Shown here piece by piece: positions 1 to 8,935 of a DNA stretch of 64,000 nucleotides (the stretch's first letter is position 1; every line of letters starts with the position of its first letter). Source of the stretch: Lachnospiraceae bacterium (GTDB lineage Bacteria > Bacillota_A > Clostridia > Lachnospirales > Lachnospiraceae); the NCBI GenBank assembly GCA_004556565.1, contig SFGN01000010.1:9540-73539 (forward strand). Reading direction: 5' to 3'. The position numbers and the translations under genes are program-made. A model generated the notes under the pieces. The model did not search any database and was not told the DNA's origin. It saw nothing but the letters and a program-made list of their open reading frames with translations.

Positions 1-1
1 C

Positions 2-142
2 ATGAGGGGTCGTAATCCGGTGCTGTACCGCCGCCTGAAATACAAGACTCTTTGCGGTCTTACATATCTCCCCGGAAAGGCAGGAAGGATGCTGACGGTG
101 GGAGGATACAGAATCGCACGGAAGATTTACCGGTTTCAATAA
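2..142 (+). CDS. C-terminal end of a gene entering from the left edge
   Basis: An open frame runs from the window edge to a TAA at 140-142 and gives about 46 residues rich in Arg, Lys and Tyr, ending RIARKIYRFQ. The start lies outside the window, so the product cannot be named. It is 21 bases ahead of the next gene on the same strand, so it probably heads the same operon as the peptidase-like and flippase-like genes. An envelope enzyme such as a glycosyltransferase would fit, but that is only a guess from context. Confidence 0.45.
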   Translation: MRGRNPVLYRRLKYKTLCGLTYLPGKAGRMLTVGGYRIARKIYRFQ

Positions 143-163
143 TAAGGAAGGAATAAGAAAGAA

Positions 164-745
164 ATGGCTCATTTATATATAGCACTTGTAGATACGCCGG
201 GCTTTTTTGCGGCGCTGATACGCTTTTTCATAAAACAGAGATATATTCATGTGGTTCTGGCTTTTGACGCGAAGCTGGAGGAAGCCTACAGTGTCGGAAG
301 AAGACATCCGGCCGTGCCTTTTCTGGCAGGCGTTGAAAGAGAAGACAAACATGAAATCTGCCGGGTATTCCCGGAAGCACGTTATATGATCGCCAGGATC
401 GACTGCACCGTGGAACAGAAAAGAAGGATAAAAAGGAGAATGCGGCGCGACTGGGAGCAGCGATATTCTTATCATTATGCGATCATAGGGCTTCCGTTTA
501 TTATCATGAAGAAACCTTTTTATCAAAAAAAACATTACACATGTTCTTCGTATATTGCACAGGTACTGGAAGAGAGCGGCATCCGGATTGCTGACAAGCA
601 TTTTTCTCTTGTGACGCCCAGGGATTTTTATGAATACGAAGATAAGCAGATGATTTTTGAGGGTGGATTGACAGAAATCATTGATTCGGAAGAAATTATT
701 GAATTTTCGGAAAAGGAAAATATGCAGGATGGAGGTTTGTTATGA
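164..745 (+). CDS. Permuted papain-fold (YiiX/NlpC-P60-like) hydrolase, putative
   Basis: The protein has 193 residues and no signal peptide. It carries the two landmarks of circularly permuted NlpC/P60 (YiiX-like) proteins in the expected order: a His in the segment RYIHVVLAFD (about residues 26-35) and a later Cys in YTCSSYIAQVLEESG (about 125-140), which would form the thiol dyad. Members act as thiol peptidases, amidases or acyl hydrolases on cell-wall or lipid-linked substrates; the substrate here is unknown. The stop overlaps the start of the next gene (ATGA at 742-745), so the two are translationally coupled. The partner is a YbhN-type membrane protein, which suggests an envelope role. 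The family assignment rests on motif order only. Confidence 0.6.
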   Translation: MAHLYIALVDTPGFFAALIRFFIKQRYIHVVLAFDAKLEEAYSVGRRHPAVPFLAGVEREDKHEICRVFPEARYMIARIDCTVEQKRRIKRRMRRDWEQRYSYHYAIIGLPFIIMKKPFYQKKHYTCSSYIAQVLEESGIRIADKHFSLVTPRDFYEYEDKQMIFEGGLTEIIDSEEIIEFSEKENMQDGGLL

Positions 746-1773
746 ATCAGCAGGCAGACAGGAAAACAGGAATACAGTTCATTGTGTTTCTGATCATCAT
801 GATATTGACCTTGTATGCTGTGACAAGTGGACAGGACCTGGGGCAGGTGATGCATGCGCTTAGTCAGATGTCACCTCTGTATCTGGGAACTGCAGTTGCA
901 ACGGCGCTTTTTTTTGTCAGCGCAGAAGGATGCATGATCTGGTATCTGATGATTTCTCTGGACGGGAGAAGCAGCCTTCCCAGGTGTATTGCATATTCAT
1001 TTATCGGATTTTTTTATTCAGGGATCACGCCTTCGGCTACCGGAGGGCAGCCTATGCAGCTTTATCATATGCAGAAGGACGGCAATAAACTGGCTGACAG
1101 TTCGGTGGTATTGATGACGGTGGCACTGGTTTATAAGTTTGTGCTGGTTATTATCGGTATAGGAATCCTGATTTTCTGGAACGGGCCGCTTCGTTCTTAT
1201 CTCGACAGCTATTATCCGCTTTATCTGTTGGGGCTGTCGCTGAATACCGGTCTGGTAGTCATACTTGCAGCTGTAATGCTTGCACCGGGAGCTATGCAGG
1301 GAATCGTGATCGGTGTTGAGCGTCTTCTTGTACGTGTGAAAATTTTAAAACATTCAGAAGAGAGAGAAAGGAAGATTTCCGGGTTTGTACAGGGATACCG
1401 GGAAGCAGTGGAGTTTTTGACAACACACCGGCGGAAAGTGGCGGCAGTAGTACTGTTTACATTTGTGCAGAGGGCAAGCGTGTTTCTTTTGACATGGATT
1501 GTTTACAGAAGTTTCCCCCTGGAAGGAACAGACATGCTAACGGTTGTGTTTTTGCAGGCGTCAGTCTATATCGCCGTAGATATGCTTCCGATTCCGGGGG
1601 CTCAGGGTATTACGGAGCTGATGTACCAGGGAGTGTTTAAACATGTCTTTACAGACGGATTCCTGATGCCGTCTTTATATGTGACCAGAGGCATTAATTT
1701 TTATCTGATGCTGCTGATAAGTCTTTTGGTGGTGATCGGAAATGCTGTCAGAGAAAGGGTAAAAAGAGAGTAA
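742..1773 (+). CDS. YbhN/UPF0104 flippase-like integral membrane protein
   Basis: This is a 343-residue polytopic protein with about eight hydrophobic segments. It resembles the lysylphosphatidylglycerol synthase transmembrane region (UPF0104, YbhN, AglD family): a conserved GITPSATGGQP stretch near residues 93-103 and a PIPGAQGITE stretch near 280 are both typical. Family members are integral membrane proteins linked to moving or modifying lipids and lipid-linked sugars. There is no soluble aminoacyl-transferase domain, so it is not a full MprF. It overlaps the upstream peptidase-like gene by four bases and is convergent with the CDF transporter. Confidence 0.8.
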   Translation: MNQQADRKTGIQFIVFLIIMILTLYAVTSGQDLGQVMHALSQMSPLYLGTAVATALFFVSAEGCMIWYLMISLDGRSSLPRCIAYSFIGFFYSGITPSATGGQPMQLYHMQKDGNKLADSSVVLMTVALVYKFVLVIIGIGILIFWNGPLRSYLDSYYPLYLLGLSLNTGLVVILAAVMLAPGAMQGIVIGVERLLVRVKILKHSEERERKISGFVQGYREAVEFLTTHRRKVAAVVLFTFVQRASVFLLTWIVYRSFPLEGTDMLTVVFLQASVYIAVDMLPIPGAQGITELMYQGVFKHVFTDGFLMPSLYVTRGINFYLMLLISLLVVIGNAVRERVKRE

Positions 1774-1775
1774 AA

Positions 1776-1799
1776 GAATCCGGATTTTAAGCCGGATTC
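1776..1799 (-). terminator. Hairpin terminator at the end of the CDF gene
   Basis: GAATCCGG (1776-1783) and CCGGATTC (1792-1799) form an 8-bp stem. On the minus strand it is followed by a T-rich tract, which fits a Rho-independent terminator for the CDF gene; the stop codon lies in the loop. On the plus strand there is no T run, so termination of the convergent gene is less certain. Confidence 0.6.
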
Positions 1800-2665
1800 A
1801 CATGTACCATGCAGTGTTTTACCTGCGGGAAGCTTTCTTCGATTTTGTCATGCACTTCTTCTGCGATACAATGAGCGTCTTTTAGCAGCAGGTTGCCGTC
1901 AGCAGCAATCTCAATATCAACGTAGATTTTGGAAGCAAATATACGTGTCCGTATATCGTCAAGGCGGATGACGCCCGGGTTAGCTTCTATTACAGCGCGC
2001 ATTTCATCAACCACTTCAGGATCACAGGCTTTATCAACCATCTTATCCATTGCATCTTTAAAAATATCAAAGGCTGCTTTTATGATAAACAGGCAGATGA
2101 CAACGCTGGCGATGCTGTCCATGACCGGGAAGCCCAGGCGAGAGCCGAGGATACCGATAAATGCGCCGACAGATGAGAGGGCATCCGAGCGGTGGTGCCA
2201 TGCATCTGCCATGAGGGCTCCGGAGTTAATCTTTTTCGCCGCATTCCTCGTGTACCAGTACATCCATTCTTTTGTTATGATGGAGATGACGGCGGCGGCA
2301 AGTGCCAGCTTTCCCGGAATTTCCAATGCATCATAATGACCGCTTAATATGTTAGATACTCCTTCACTTCCGATGCCGAGTCCGGTTGCAAAGAGGATAA
2401 TCGCAAGGACGATGGAAGCAACGCATTCCAGACGTTCATGTCCGTAAGGATGGTCTTTATCCGAATGACGTCCGGCAATCTGCACACCGATAATGACAAT
2501 AATGGTACTGAATACATCTGATGCCGAGTGGACGGCATCGGAAACCATGGCACCGGAGTGTGCCAGAAGACCTGCTGCGAGCTTAAACACGGACAGCAGG
2601 AGATTGATAATGATGCTGACTGCCGAGACCTTCATGGCGATTGTTGTTTCGTTTGATTTCTGCAT
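1787..2665 (-). CDS. Cation diffusion facilitator (CDF) metal exporter
   Basis: This is a 292-residue CDF transporter with about six membrane segments and a cytoplasmic C-terminal domain. The metal-site signatures are visible: HSGAMVSDAVHSASD near residues 36-50 (TM2) and DAWHHRSD near residues 150-160 (TM5), plus HPYGHERLE between TM2 and TM3. These proteins exchange Zn, Mn, Fe or Co(II) for protons and lower cytoplasmic metal. The DxxHxxxD pattern does not decide the metal. A strong AAGGAGG site lies upstream of the ATG. It is a single gene, separated by 125 bp from nrdG. Confidence 0.9.
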   Translation of the reverse strand: MQKSNETTIAMKVSAVSIIINLLLSVFKLAAGLLAHSGAMVSDAVHSASDVFSTIIVIIGVQIAGRHSDKDHPYGHERLECVASIVLAIILFATGLGIGSEGVSNILSGHYDALEIPGKLALAAAVISIITKEWMYWYTRNAAKKINSGALMADAWHHRSDALSSVGAFIGILGSRLGFPVMDSIASVVICLFIIKAAFDIFKDAMDKMVDKACDPEVVDEMRAVIEANPGVIRLDDIRTRIFASKIYVDIEIAADGNLLLKDAHCIAEEVHDKIEESFPQVKHCMVHVNPA

Positions 2666-2790
2666 AGATTAACCTCCTTCTAATACCTGCAGGATCTGCT
2701 GTGGCCATTCATTCAGGATGCATGGCGGCAAATAATGGTTTACAGGCCTGTCTTTTCATATGCATGGCAACTTTTACATAATCTTCCCAT

Positions 2791-3285
2791 TTATGAACGG
2801 AATTCTTTCAGATGCAGAATCCGCTGGTTGCGGCTTCCGCGGAATTCAAGACTTAAATCCTTTTCCGCTTCAATGAACTCACCATCCACCAACACATCAA
2901 TATAGGAGAGCATTTCTTCAGTGACAGAAGTGTACACTTTTCCGCCTTCTGTCAAATCTACGTCATAAAGGTAGCCGGTATAGCACCAGATGGATTTCTC
3001 CGGAAATGTCTCCCGGATTTTTTTGAGAAGCTTCACAAGCTCCTGCTGGTTTTCTGGTTCAAACGGCTCGCCGCCAAGAAGGGTGAAGCCTTCGATATAA
3101 GCGAAGCTGAGTGCTTTCAGGATTTCGTCTTCCGTTTCCCCGGTGTAGGGCTGACCGTAATGAAAATCCCAGGTCTCGGCATTGAAGCACCCTTTGCAGT
3201 GATGCCTGCAGCCGGATACAAACAGACTGACCCGGACTCCCGGTCCGTCAGCGATATCATATTTTTTAATTGCAGCGTAATTCAT
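2791..3285 (-). CDS. nrdG: Anaerobic ribonucleotide reductase activating protein
   Basis: This is a 164-residue radical SAM activase. The cluster motif CRHHCKGC (CxxxCxxC) lies near residues 26-33, and a glycine-rich SAM-binding LLGGEPFEPEN segment follows. It installs the glycyl radical on NrdD using SAM and reduced flavodoxin or ferredoxin. I chose the ATG at 3285 (MNYAAIKKYD) because a GGAG sits about 7 bases before it; the upstream ATG at 3297 overlaps that site. It lies 45 bp after nrdD and is co-transcribed with it. Confidence 0.95.
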   Translation of the reverse strand: MNYAAIKKYDIADGPGVRVSLFVSGCRHHCKGCFNAETWDFHYGQPYTGETEDEILKALSFAYIEGFTLLGGEPFEPENQQELVKLLKKIRETFPEKSIWCYTGYLYDVDLTEGGKVYTSVTEEMLSYIDVLVDGEFIEAEKDLSLEFRGSRNQRILHLKEFRS

Positions 3286-3330
3286 AAAAGTCTCCATTCC
3301 ACCGCCTTTATGCCGGCGAGTCTTGAATTA

Positions 3331-5520
3331 TTACAGGTGGAGTACGCGGTCTTTGATCTCCTGTGTACGTCCCTGATTCCAGAACTGAGTTCCGATATAG
3401 CCGCAGGTACGTCTTGCAACAGCCATTTTATTCTGGTCGCGGTTGCCGCAGTTCGGGCATTCCCAGACAAGCTTTCCGGATTCGTCCTCTTTGATGAGAA
3501 TCTCTCCGTCATAACCGCAGCACTCGCAGAAATCACTCTTTGTATTCAGCTCGGCATACATGATATGCTCATAAATAAACTGCAGGACGGAAAGTACTGC
3601 CGGAATATTGTGCTGCATATTCGGCACCTCGATATAGCTTATTGCGCCGCCCGGTGACAGCTTCTGGAACTCGGATTCAAATTCCAGCTTGTCAAAAGCG
3701 TTGATTTCTTCTGTTACATGGACATGGTAGCTGTTTGTGATATAGTTCTTGTCCGTAACTCCCTTGATGATTCCGAAACGTTTCTGCAGGCATTTCGCAA
3801 ATTTGTAAGTCGTGGATTCCATCGGAGTCCCGTATACGGAATAACTGATGTTTTCAGCTTCCTTCCATTCTTTACATTTGTCATTGAGGCGCTGCATGAC
3901 TGCAAGGGCAAACGGCTTTGCCTCCGGATCGGTGTGGGATTTCCCGAGCATCCTCATACACATCTCATAAAGTCCTGCATATCCGAGGGAAATCGTAGAA
4001 TATCCGTTATAGAGCAGCTTGTCGATCGTTTCACCTTTTTTCAGCCTTGCCAAAGCACCGTACTGCCACAGGATCGGTGCAACATCAGAAATTGTTCCGA
4101 GCAGACGTTCGTGGCGGCAGCGGAGGGCACGGTGGCAAAGCTCCAGACGTTCATCGAGGATTTCCCAGAATTTGTCCATATCTCCTTCGGAAGAGCAGGC
4201 GACATCTACCAGATTGATGGTAACGACACCCTGATTGAAACGGCCGTAAAACTTATGGCTTCCGTCCGGGTTGCGCTGGGAATCTTCCACGGTAAGGAAA
4301 GAACGGCATCCCATACAGGTATATACATTGCCCTGTTTCAGTTCCTTCATGATTTTTGCAGAAATATAATCCGGCACCATTCTTTTTGCGGAACACTGAG
4401 CGGCAAGCTTTGTCAGTTCCCAGTATCTTGAGCCTTCAGTGACATTATCTTCATCCAGTACATAAATCAGTTTCGGGAATGCCGGGGTGATCCATACGCC
4501 TTTTTCATTTTTTACACCCTGCATCCTCTGAACAAGGACTTCTTCGATAATCATGGCGAGATCGTCGCGGATCTGTCCCTCCGGAACTTCATCCAGATAC
4601 ATGAAAACGGTGACAAACGGGGCCTGACCGTTACAGGTCATCAGCGTGATAAGCTGGTACTGGATTGTCTGGATTCCGCTTTTAACTTCTTCACGGAGTC
4701 TGCGTTCTGTAATCTTGTTGATAATGGCTTCATCCATAGATTCACCGCACTCCTGACGTTCTGCGATGACGCTCTTTTTCAGCTTTTGCCGGCTGATGTC
4801 AACGAACGGTGCCAGATGTGCCAGGGTGAAAGACTGTCCGCCGTACTGATTGCTTGCTACCTGGGCTACGATCTGTGTCGTGACATTGCAGGCGGTAAAG
4901 AAGCTGTGCGGCTTTTCGATAAGTGTTTCACTGATGACGGTGCCGTTCTGCAGCATATCTTCCAGATTGATCAGGTCACAGTTGTGCTCTTTTTGTGCAA
5001 AATAATCTGTGTCATGGAAATGGATGATCCCTTCTTCATGCGCCTGTACGATATCTTCCGGAAGAAGTACGCGGCGGGAGAGGTCTTTGCTGACTTCACC
5101 TGCCATATAATCCCTCTGTGTGGAATTGATGACCGGATTTTTGTTGGAATTCTCCTGCTTTACTTCTTCATTCAAATGCTCGATAAGAGCAAGGATGCCG
5201 TTATCCGTGGTGTTGCTCTTACGGGCAAGCTCACGTCTGTAACGGTAACGGACATATTTCTGAGCAACCTCGTAAGCACGCATGCCCATGATTCCTGTCT
5301 CCACCATATCCTGTATATCTTCCACGTTGACCGCATGTCCCGTTTCCTGAACCTGCTTTGCAATATCGTCTGCGATCGCACGGATCTGGTATTCATTCAT
5401 TTTATGAATATTGTCCACTTCATTATTCGCTGCTGTGATTGCATTGATGATTTTGAAAATGTCAAAATCAACTTCTACACCGTTGCGCTTGATAACTTTA
5501 TTCTTTACTTCGACACTCAT
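3331..5520 (-). CDS. nrdD: Anaerobic (class III) ribonucleoside-triphosphate reductase
   Basis: The protein has 729 residues, the usual size. An N-terminal ATP-cone (about 1-95) senses ATP/dATP. The catalytic glycyl-radical barrel follows, with active-site cysteine candidates in the ACNVTT and MGCRSF segments. The C-terminus has the zinc site CECCGYDGE...CPNCGNRD and then RRTCGYIGTQFW, which holds the radical glycine. It reduces NTPs to dNTPs under anaerobic conditions, with formate as the usual reductant. It forms an operon with nrdG, and two NrdR-like boxes lie just upstream, matching the nrdR gene found in this same window. Confidence 0.97.
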   Translation of the reverse strand: MSVEVKNKVIKRNGVEVDFDIFKIINAITAANNEVDNIHKMNEYQIRAIADDIAKQVQETGHAVNVEDIQDMVETGIMGMRAYEVAQKYVRYRYRRELARKSNTTDNGILALIEHLNEEVKQENSNKNPVINSTQRDYMAGEVSKDLSRRVLLPEDIVQAHEEGIIHFHDTDYFAQKEHNCDLINLEDMLQNGTVISETLIEKPHSFFTACNVTTQIVAQVASNQYGGQSFTLAHLAPFVDISRQKLKKSVIAERQECGESMDEAIINKITERRLREEVKSGIQTIQYQLITLMTCNGQAPFVTVFMYLDEVPEGQIRDDLAMIIEEVLVQRMQGVKNEKGVWITPAFPKLIYVLDEDNVTEGSRYWELTKLAAQCSAKRMVPDYISAKIMKELKQGNVYTCMGCRSFLTVEDSQRNPDGSHKFYGRFNQGVVTINLVDVACSSEGDMDKFWEILDERLELCHRALRCRHERLLGTISDVAPILWQYGALARLKKGETIDKLLYNGYSTISLGYAGLYEMCMRMLGKSHTDPEAKPFALAVMQRLNDKCKEWKEAENISYSVYGTPMESTTYKFAKCLQKRFGIIKGVTDKNYITNSYHVHVTEEINAFDKLEFESEFQKLSPGGAISYIEVPNMQHNIPAVLSVLQFIYEHIMYAELNTKSDFCECCGYDGEILIKEDESGKLVWECPNCGNRDQNKMAVARRTCGYIGTQFWNQGRTQEIKDRVLHL

Positions 5521-5555
5521 AACCTTCTCCTTCTCTCTATAGTTTTTTCTTTATT

Positions 5556-5601
5556 CCGCTAAATATGGGAATGTTTGTGAAACGTACCCTATATGTTGTG
5601 A
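5556..5601 (-). promoter_or_regulatory. Tandem NrdR-box-like operators upstream of nrdDG
   Basis: The sequence at 5586-5601 (ACCCTATATGTTGTGA) matches the palindromic NrdR box ACACWATATATWGTGT at most positions. A weaker second copy lies at 5556-5571 (CCGCTAAATATGGGAA), three helical turns away. NrdR binds paired boxes spaced by whole turns and represses nrd operons when dATP/ATP is high. The boxes lie 36-81 bp ahead of the nrdD start. The first box is convincing; the second is a weaker match. Confidence 0.7.
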
Positions 5602-5795
5602 TTGCTTCCTTTACATTACCACAAAATAAAGGAAAATGGAAGGAGAAATATTAACAAATTCTCAATCCGTTTTTTTTATATTTTGCCAAAAGAGGACAAC
5701 TGTTTTATAACAGAATCTGAATAATAAAAAAAGTCAGAAAAAAGAGATTAAGATGATGCTGTTAAAAGAAATTTGCGCCAACAATAAAAAAAGCC

Positions 5796-5824
5796 TTTAC
5801 AACGGGAGAATTTCGACATAAAAT
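5796..5824 (+). promoter_or_regulatory. Sigma-A promoter for the T-box/thrS transcript
   Basis: TTTACA (5796-5801), a 17-bp spacer and TAAAAT (5819-5824) give a good vegetative promoter. Transcription would begin near 5831, just ahead of the T-box leader. Confidence 0.65.
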
Positions 5825-5831
5825 ATAAGGC

Positions 5832-6156
5832 AGATAAAACCCGAATGAATAAGAACGCGTTGACGAGAAGAGTACGATATGGATTGTATCAGAGAGAAAT
5901 GTATTTGGTGGAAGCATTTTTACATGAAATATCCGAAGACCAGCTCCGAGCGGCCCCAATCCGGTCCGGTGATTCCGTTATCATCATGAATGAGATCTTG
6001 TAAGACGTTATAACAGACAGAGCTTCGCATGCACAGCCAAAACAGATTTCCGGCAGGGCAGGATGCAGAATCTGAAATTATGACGCATAGGAAAACAGGG
6101 TGGAACCGCGTGAACTACGTCCCTTACATTGCTGATGCAGTGTGAGGGGCTTTTTT
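5832..6156 (+). promoter_or_regulatory. T-box riboswitch leader of thrS
   Basis: The diagnostic T-box sequence AGGGTGGAACCGCG lies at 6097-6110. It is followed by a 12-bp terminator stem (6121-6132 with 6137-6148) and a T run at 6151-6156. The stem I region begins near 5849 and contains the AGAGTA element. An ACC triplet at 5939-5941 is a plausible threonine specifier. Uncharged tRNA-Thr would pair with the specifier and the T-box bulge and favour the antiterminator, allowing thrS expression. The specifier position was read by eye and is less sure than the rest. Confidence 0.92.
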
Positions 6157-6241
6157 GGTTTTAGGGAAGGAATGAATATTTCCATGAACGCAGGCTTTTC
6201 GGGTTCTGTGTTTCAATACAAAGAAAGGAATGGTAGACATT

Positions 6242-8209
6242 ATGAAAATTACATTAAAAGATGGAAGCTGTAAAGAGTACAGCCAGGCTATGAGTGTATA
6301 CGACATTGCCCTGGATATCAGTGAAGGGCTTGCAAGAGCAGCCTGCGCAGGAGAGGTTGACGGAAATGTGGTTGATCTGAGGACTATCGTAGACCATGAC
6401 TGCAGTTTAAATATCCTGACTGCAAATGATGAGGCGGGGCTTCGCACCATCCGTCATACCTGTTCTCATGTGCTGGCAGAGGCAGTAAAAAAAGTATTCC
6501 CGGATGCAAAAATCGCTATCGGTCCGGCTATCGACGAAGGCTTTTATTATGATTTCGAGCATGCTCCGTTTTCAAGAGAAGACCTTGACATGCTGGAAAA
6601 AGAGATGAAGAAAATCATCAAAAAGGGAAATAAGCTGACACGTTTTACTCTTCCAAGAGAAGAAGCAATCAAATTTATGGAAGAAAAGGGTGAGCCGTAC
6701 AAAGTTGAGCTGATCCGGGATCTGCCTGAGGACAGTGAGATTTCCTTCTATGACCAGGATGGCTTTGTGGATCTGTGTGCAGGGCCGCATCTGATGAGTA
6801 CAAAAGGAATCAAAGCGTTTAAGCTGATTTCTTCCTCCATGGCATACTGGAGAGGCGATTCCGACAAAGCACAGCTTCAGCGTATTTACGGAACTGCATT
6901 TAATAAAAAGGAAGAATTGGAAGCACATCTGCAGCATTTAGAAGATATTAAGAAACGCGACCATAACAAGCTGGGACGCGAGATGGAGCTGTTTACTACT
7001 GTTGATGTGGTAGGGCAGGGGCTTCCGCTGATTCTTCCGAAGGGTGTGAAAATGATTACCAAGCTGCAGCGCTGGATTGAGGACCTGGAAGATAAAGAGT
7101 GGGGATATGTGCGTACAAAGACTCCGCTTATGGCAAAGAGTGACCTGTATAAGATTTCCGGGCACTGGGATCATTACCAGGACGGAATGTTTATCTTAGG
7201 TGATGAGGAAAAAGACAAAGAGGTATTCGCACTTCGTCCGATGACCTGTCCGTTCCAGTATTACTGCTATAAAAACACACAGCATTCTTATCGTGATCTG
7301 CCGATCCGTTACGGCGAGACTTCCACACTGTTCAGAAATGAGGATTCCGGTGAGATGCATGGTCTGACCCGTGTGCGTCAGTTCACTATTTCCGAGGGGC
7401 ATCTCGTTATCCGTCCGGATCAGGCTGAGGAAGAACTTCAGAGCTGTCTGAATCTGGCAAACTATGTGCTCAAGACTCTGGGCCTGCAGGAAGATGTGAC
7501 CTATCGTCTGTCCAAGTGGGATCCGAATAACCGTGAGAAATATCTTGGGGACGAGGCTTACTGGGAGAAGACACAGGATGCACTCCGCCAGATTTTGAAA
7601 AATGATAACCTGCCGTTTACAGAAGCAGACGGCGAGGCCGCTTTCTATGGACCGAAGATCGACATTCAGGCAAAGAATGTATATGGAAAAGAAGACACTA
7701 TGATAACCATTCAGCTTGACTGTGCGATTGCAGAAAACTTTGATATGTATTATATTGACCAGAACGGAGATAAGATCCGTCCGTATATCATTCACAGGAC
7801 ATCTCTGGGATGTTATGAAAGAACACTGGCATGGCTGATTGAAAAATACGCAGGGAAATTCCCGACATGGCTCTGTGCAGAGCAGGTTCGTGTTCTCCCG
7901 ATTTCCGATAAATATCTTGATTATGCGGAGAAGGTCAGAAAAGAACTGGCTGCGAACGGCGTGGATGTAACCGTTGACGGAAGAAGCGAAAAGATTGGTT
8001 ATAAGATCAGGGAAGCACGGATGGATAAGCTGCCGTATATGCTTGTTGTCGGTGCAAATGAAGAAGAGCAGGGACTGGTATCTGTAAGAAGCCGTTTCGC
8101 GGGCAATGAAGGACAAAAGCCGCTGGCAGAGTTCATAGATCAGATTTGTAAAGAAATCCGTACAAAAGAAATCCGTCAGGAGCTTCCGGAAGAAGAAAAG
8201 AATAAATAA
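6242..8209 (+). CDS. thrS: Threonine--tRNA ligase
   Basis: This is a full-length class II aminoacyl-tRNA synthetase of 655 residues. In order it has a TGS domain (about 1-60), the SAD editing domain with HTCSHVLAEA and the downstream DLCAGPHL zinc/editing motif, the catalytic core with RPMTCPFQYYCY and class II motifs 2 and 3 (GLTRVRQFT; HRTSLGCYERTLAWLIE), and a C-terminal anticodon-binding domain. It charges tRNA-Thr. The ATG at 6242 is preferred because the GAAAGGA site is well spaced from it and too close to the ATG at 6230. It is controlled by the T-box leader upstream, and the response regulator follows after 27 bp. Confidence 0.97.
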   Translation: MKITLKDGSCKEYSQAMSVYDIALDISEGLARAACAGEVDGNVVDLRTIVDHDCSLNILTANDEAGLRTIRHTCSHVLAEAVKKVFPDAKIAIGPAIDEGFYYDFEHAPFSREDLDMLEKEMKKIIKKGNKLTRFTLPREEAIKFMEEKGEPYKVELIRDLPEDSEISFYDQDGFVDLCAGPHLMSTKGIKAFKLISSSMAYWRGDSDKAQLQRIYGTAFNKKEELEAHLQHLEDIKKRDHNKLGREMELFTTVDVVGQGLPLILPKGVKMITKLQRWIEDLEDKEWGYVRTKTPLMAKSDLYKISGHWDHYQDGMFILGDEEKDKEVFALRPMTCPFQYYCYKNTQHSYRDLPIRYGETSTLFRNEDSGEMHGLTRVRQFTISEGHLVIRPDQAEEELQSCLNLANYVLKTLGLQEDVTYRLSKWDPNNREKYLGDEAYWEKTQDALRQILKNDNLPFTEADGEAAFYGPKIDIQAKNVYGKEDTMITIQLDCAIAENFDMYYIDQNGDKIRPYIIHRTSLGCYERTLAWLIEKYAGKFPTWLCAEQVRVLPISDKYLDYAEKVRKELAANGVDVTVDGRSEKIGYKIREARMDKLPYMLVVGANEEEQGLVSVRSRFAGNEGQKPLAEFIDQICKEIRTKEIRQELPEEEKNK

Positions 8210-8236
8210 GATGTAAAGAAAAAGTGATGAGGCAGC

Positions 8237-8911
8237 ATGTATCGATTATTGATTGTTGAGGATGATTTTGGAATAGCACAGGCGGTCAGTGAGCAGGCAG
8301 GGATGTGGAATATGGATGTGCGGCATGTGAAAAATTTCCGCGATGTCCTGTCAGAATTTGCAGAATTTGACCCGCATCTGATTTTGCTGGATATCGCCCT
8401 GCCCTATTTTAACGGGTATTACTGGTGCGGAGAAATCCGTAAAGTGTCAAAAGTGCCGATTATTTTTATTTCTTCAGCCTCCGACAATATGAATATCGTG
8501 ATGGCGATGAATATGGGAGGCGATGATTTTATTGCTAAACCGTTTGACCAGGGAGTTTTGATGGCTAAAGTTCAGGCGCTGCTGCGCCGAACCTATGATT
8601 TTGCCGCTGCTGTCTCTGTTCTTGAACACCGCGACGCAATGCTTAATACCGGTGATCAGTCCCTGGTCTATGACGGGGAAAGAATTCCGCTGACGAAAAA
8701 TGAATACGGGATTTTACAGGTGCTTATGGAGAATAAAGGAAAAGTCGTCAGCAGGGAGCGGCTGATGGAACGGCTTTGGCAGACTGACAGCTTTGTAGAT
8801 GAAAATACCCTTACAGTGAACGTGGGACGTCTCAGGAAAAAGCTGGATGCTGCCGGTCTTGAGAAGTTCATCACAACAAAATTCGGTGTGGGCTACCTGA
8901 TTGAAGCATAA
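8237..8911 (+). CDS. BceR-type OmpR-family response regulator
   Basis: The protein has 224 residues: a receiver domain with the phospho-acceptor Asp at about residue 52 (LLDIALPYFNG) and a switch Lys in FIAKPFD, then a winged-helix OmpR/PhoB DNA-binding domain ending TTKFGVGYLIEA. It lies directly upstream of a short intramembrane-sensing kinase and a BceAB transporter, the standard layout of peptide-antibiotic detoxification modules. It probably activates the transporter promoter through the TTACA-N4-TGTAA site at 9930-9943. It may also be read through from thrS, 27 bp upstream. Confidence 0.93.
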   Translation: MYRLLIVEDDFGIAQAVSEQAGMWNMDVRHVKNFRDVLSEFAEFDPHLILLDIALPYFNGYYWCGEIRKVSKVPIIFISSASDNMNIVMAMNMGGDDFIAKPFDQGVLMAKVQALLRRTYDFAAAVSVLEHRDAMLNTGDQSLVYDGERIPLTKNEYGILQVLMENKGKVVSRERLMERLWQTDSFVDENTLTVNVGRLRKKLDAAGLEKFITTKFGVGYLIEA

Positions 8912-8935
8912 TAAAAACCGATTGTGAGGCAGAAT

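Noticed and set aside
4786..5562. Long plus-strand open frame (258 codons) opposite the start of nrdD
   Set aside because: It lies entirely in the shadow of nrdD, has no ribosome site and shows no family pattern.
5700..5713. CTGTTTTATAACAG palindrome between nrdD and the T-box promoter, LexA-like in outline
   Set aside because: Firmicute LexA uses GAAC-N4-GTTC; no gene of an SOS type lies nearby, so I do not call it an operator.
7196..8116. 306-codon minus-strand frame inside thrS
   Set aside because: It is antisense to conserved catalytic motifs of thrS and rich in Ile, Phe and Cys, typical of shadow frames.
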